A model generated the notes under the pieces. It was not told where the DNA came from. It saw only the letters and a list, made by a program, of their open reading frames with translations, and ran no database searches. DNA of 6,304 nt, taken from DASXTS01 sp036505275. Lineage in GTDB: Bacteria > Actinomycetota > Actinomycetes > Mycobacteriales > Pseudonocardiaceae. Of this stretch, positions 6,200-6,304 are shown one piece after another (position 1 is the stretch's first letter; every line of letters begins with the position of its first letter). The position numbers and the translations under genes were made by a program. The DNA lies in assembly GCA_036505275.1 (NCBI GenBank), contig DASXTS010000121.1, positions 1 through 6,304 on the forward strand, written 5' to 3'.

Positions 6200-6304
6200 T
6201 CAACCTTCGATCGGGGACCATTCCGGACCCGTGTCGGCCAGCTTCGGGTCGAGCTTGGCGAACAGCGGCGTCGGCTTGTCCAGGGGACGGCCGACCTCGA
6301 TGGG
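6200..6304 (-). CDS. metG: Methionyl-tRNA synthetase, C-terminal end (partial)
   Basis: Only the last 34 codons and the TGA stop lie in the window; the gene continues beyond base 6304. The translated tail contains GRPLDKPTPLFAKLDPKLAD, matching the conserved end of actinobacterial MetG (G-x-x-L-x-x-P-x-PLF-x-KLD). MetG charges tRNA-Met with methionine. The catalytic HIGH and KMSKS motifs are outside the window, so the call rests on this tail and on the common metG–tatD neighbourhood. The next gene starts 45 bases downstream on the same strand. Confidence 0.8.
   Translation of the reverse strand, partial: PIEVGRPLDKPTPLFAKLDPKLADTGPEWSPIEG

Overview
The window is GC-rich and carries a compact run of housekeeping genes, all read from the minus strand. 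The RpfB-type resuscitation-promoting factor is actinobacterial. The order metG – tatD – rpfB – ksgA – ispE resembles Mycobacterium tuberculosis Rv1007c–Rv1011. Protein similarity is strong but not identical to mycobacteria, and an ABC-F gene follows ispE, so a mycolic-acid or related actinomycete (possibly Pseudonocardiales) is likely. The genus is inference.

Layout in transcription order (high to low coordinate): the last 34 codons of metG (methionyl-tRNA synthetase) at 6200-6304; a 77-residue protein resembling an AbrB/MazE-fold antitoxin (5921-6154); a 127-base gap with palindromes; tatD (4942-5793); a hairpin-rich leader of about 270 bases; rpfB (3565-4674); ksgA (2663-3553, 11 bases after rpfB); a 109-base gap; ispE (1585-2553); and a Uup-like ABC-F ATPase whose GTG start overlaps the ispE stop in a GTGA arrangement. 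The ABC-F gene runs off the window at base 1.

rpfB, ksgA, ispE and the ABC-F gene look like one transcription unit. It would join cell-wall remodelling at regrowth (RpfB), 30S ribosome maturation (KsgA), isoprenoid precursor supply (IspE) and a ribosome-associated ATPase (ABC-F). The most interesting non-coding part is the rpfB leader. It holds four perfect or near-perfect stem-loops and a GTTAC-n6-GTGAC repeat resembling MtrA/GlnR-type sites.

I see no mobile element, CRISPR array, tRNA or rRNA, and no clearly novel system. The points worth checking are the leader, the small antitoxin-like gene, a 9-base tandem repeat in the ABC-F tail, and several unsettled start codons.
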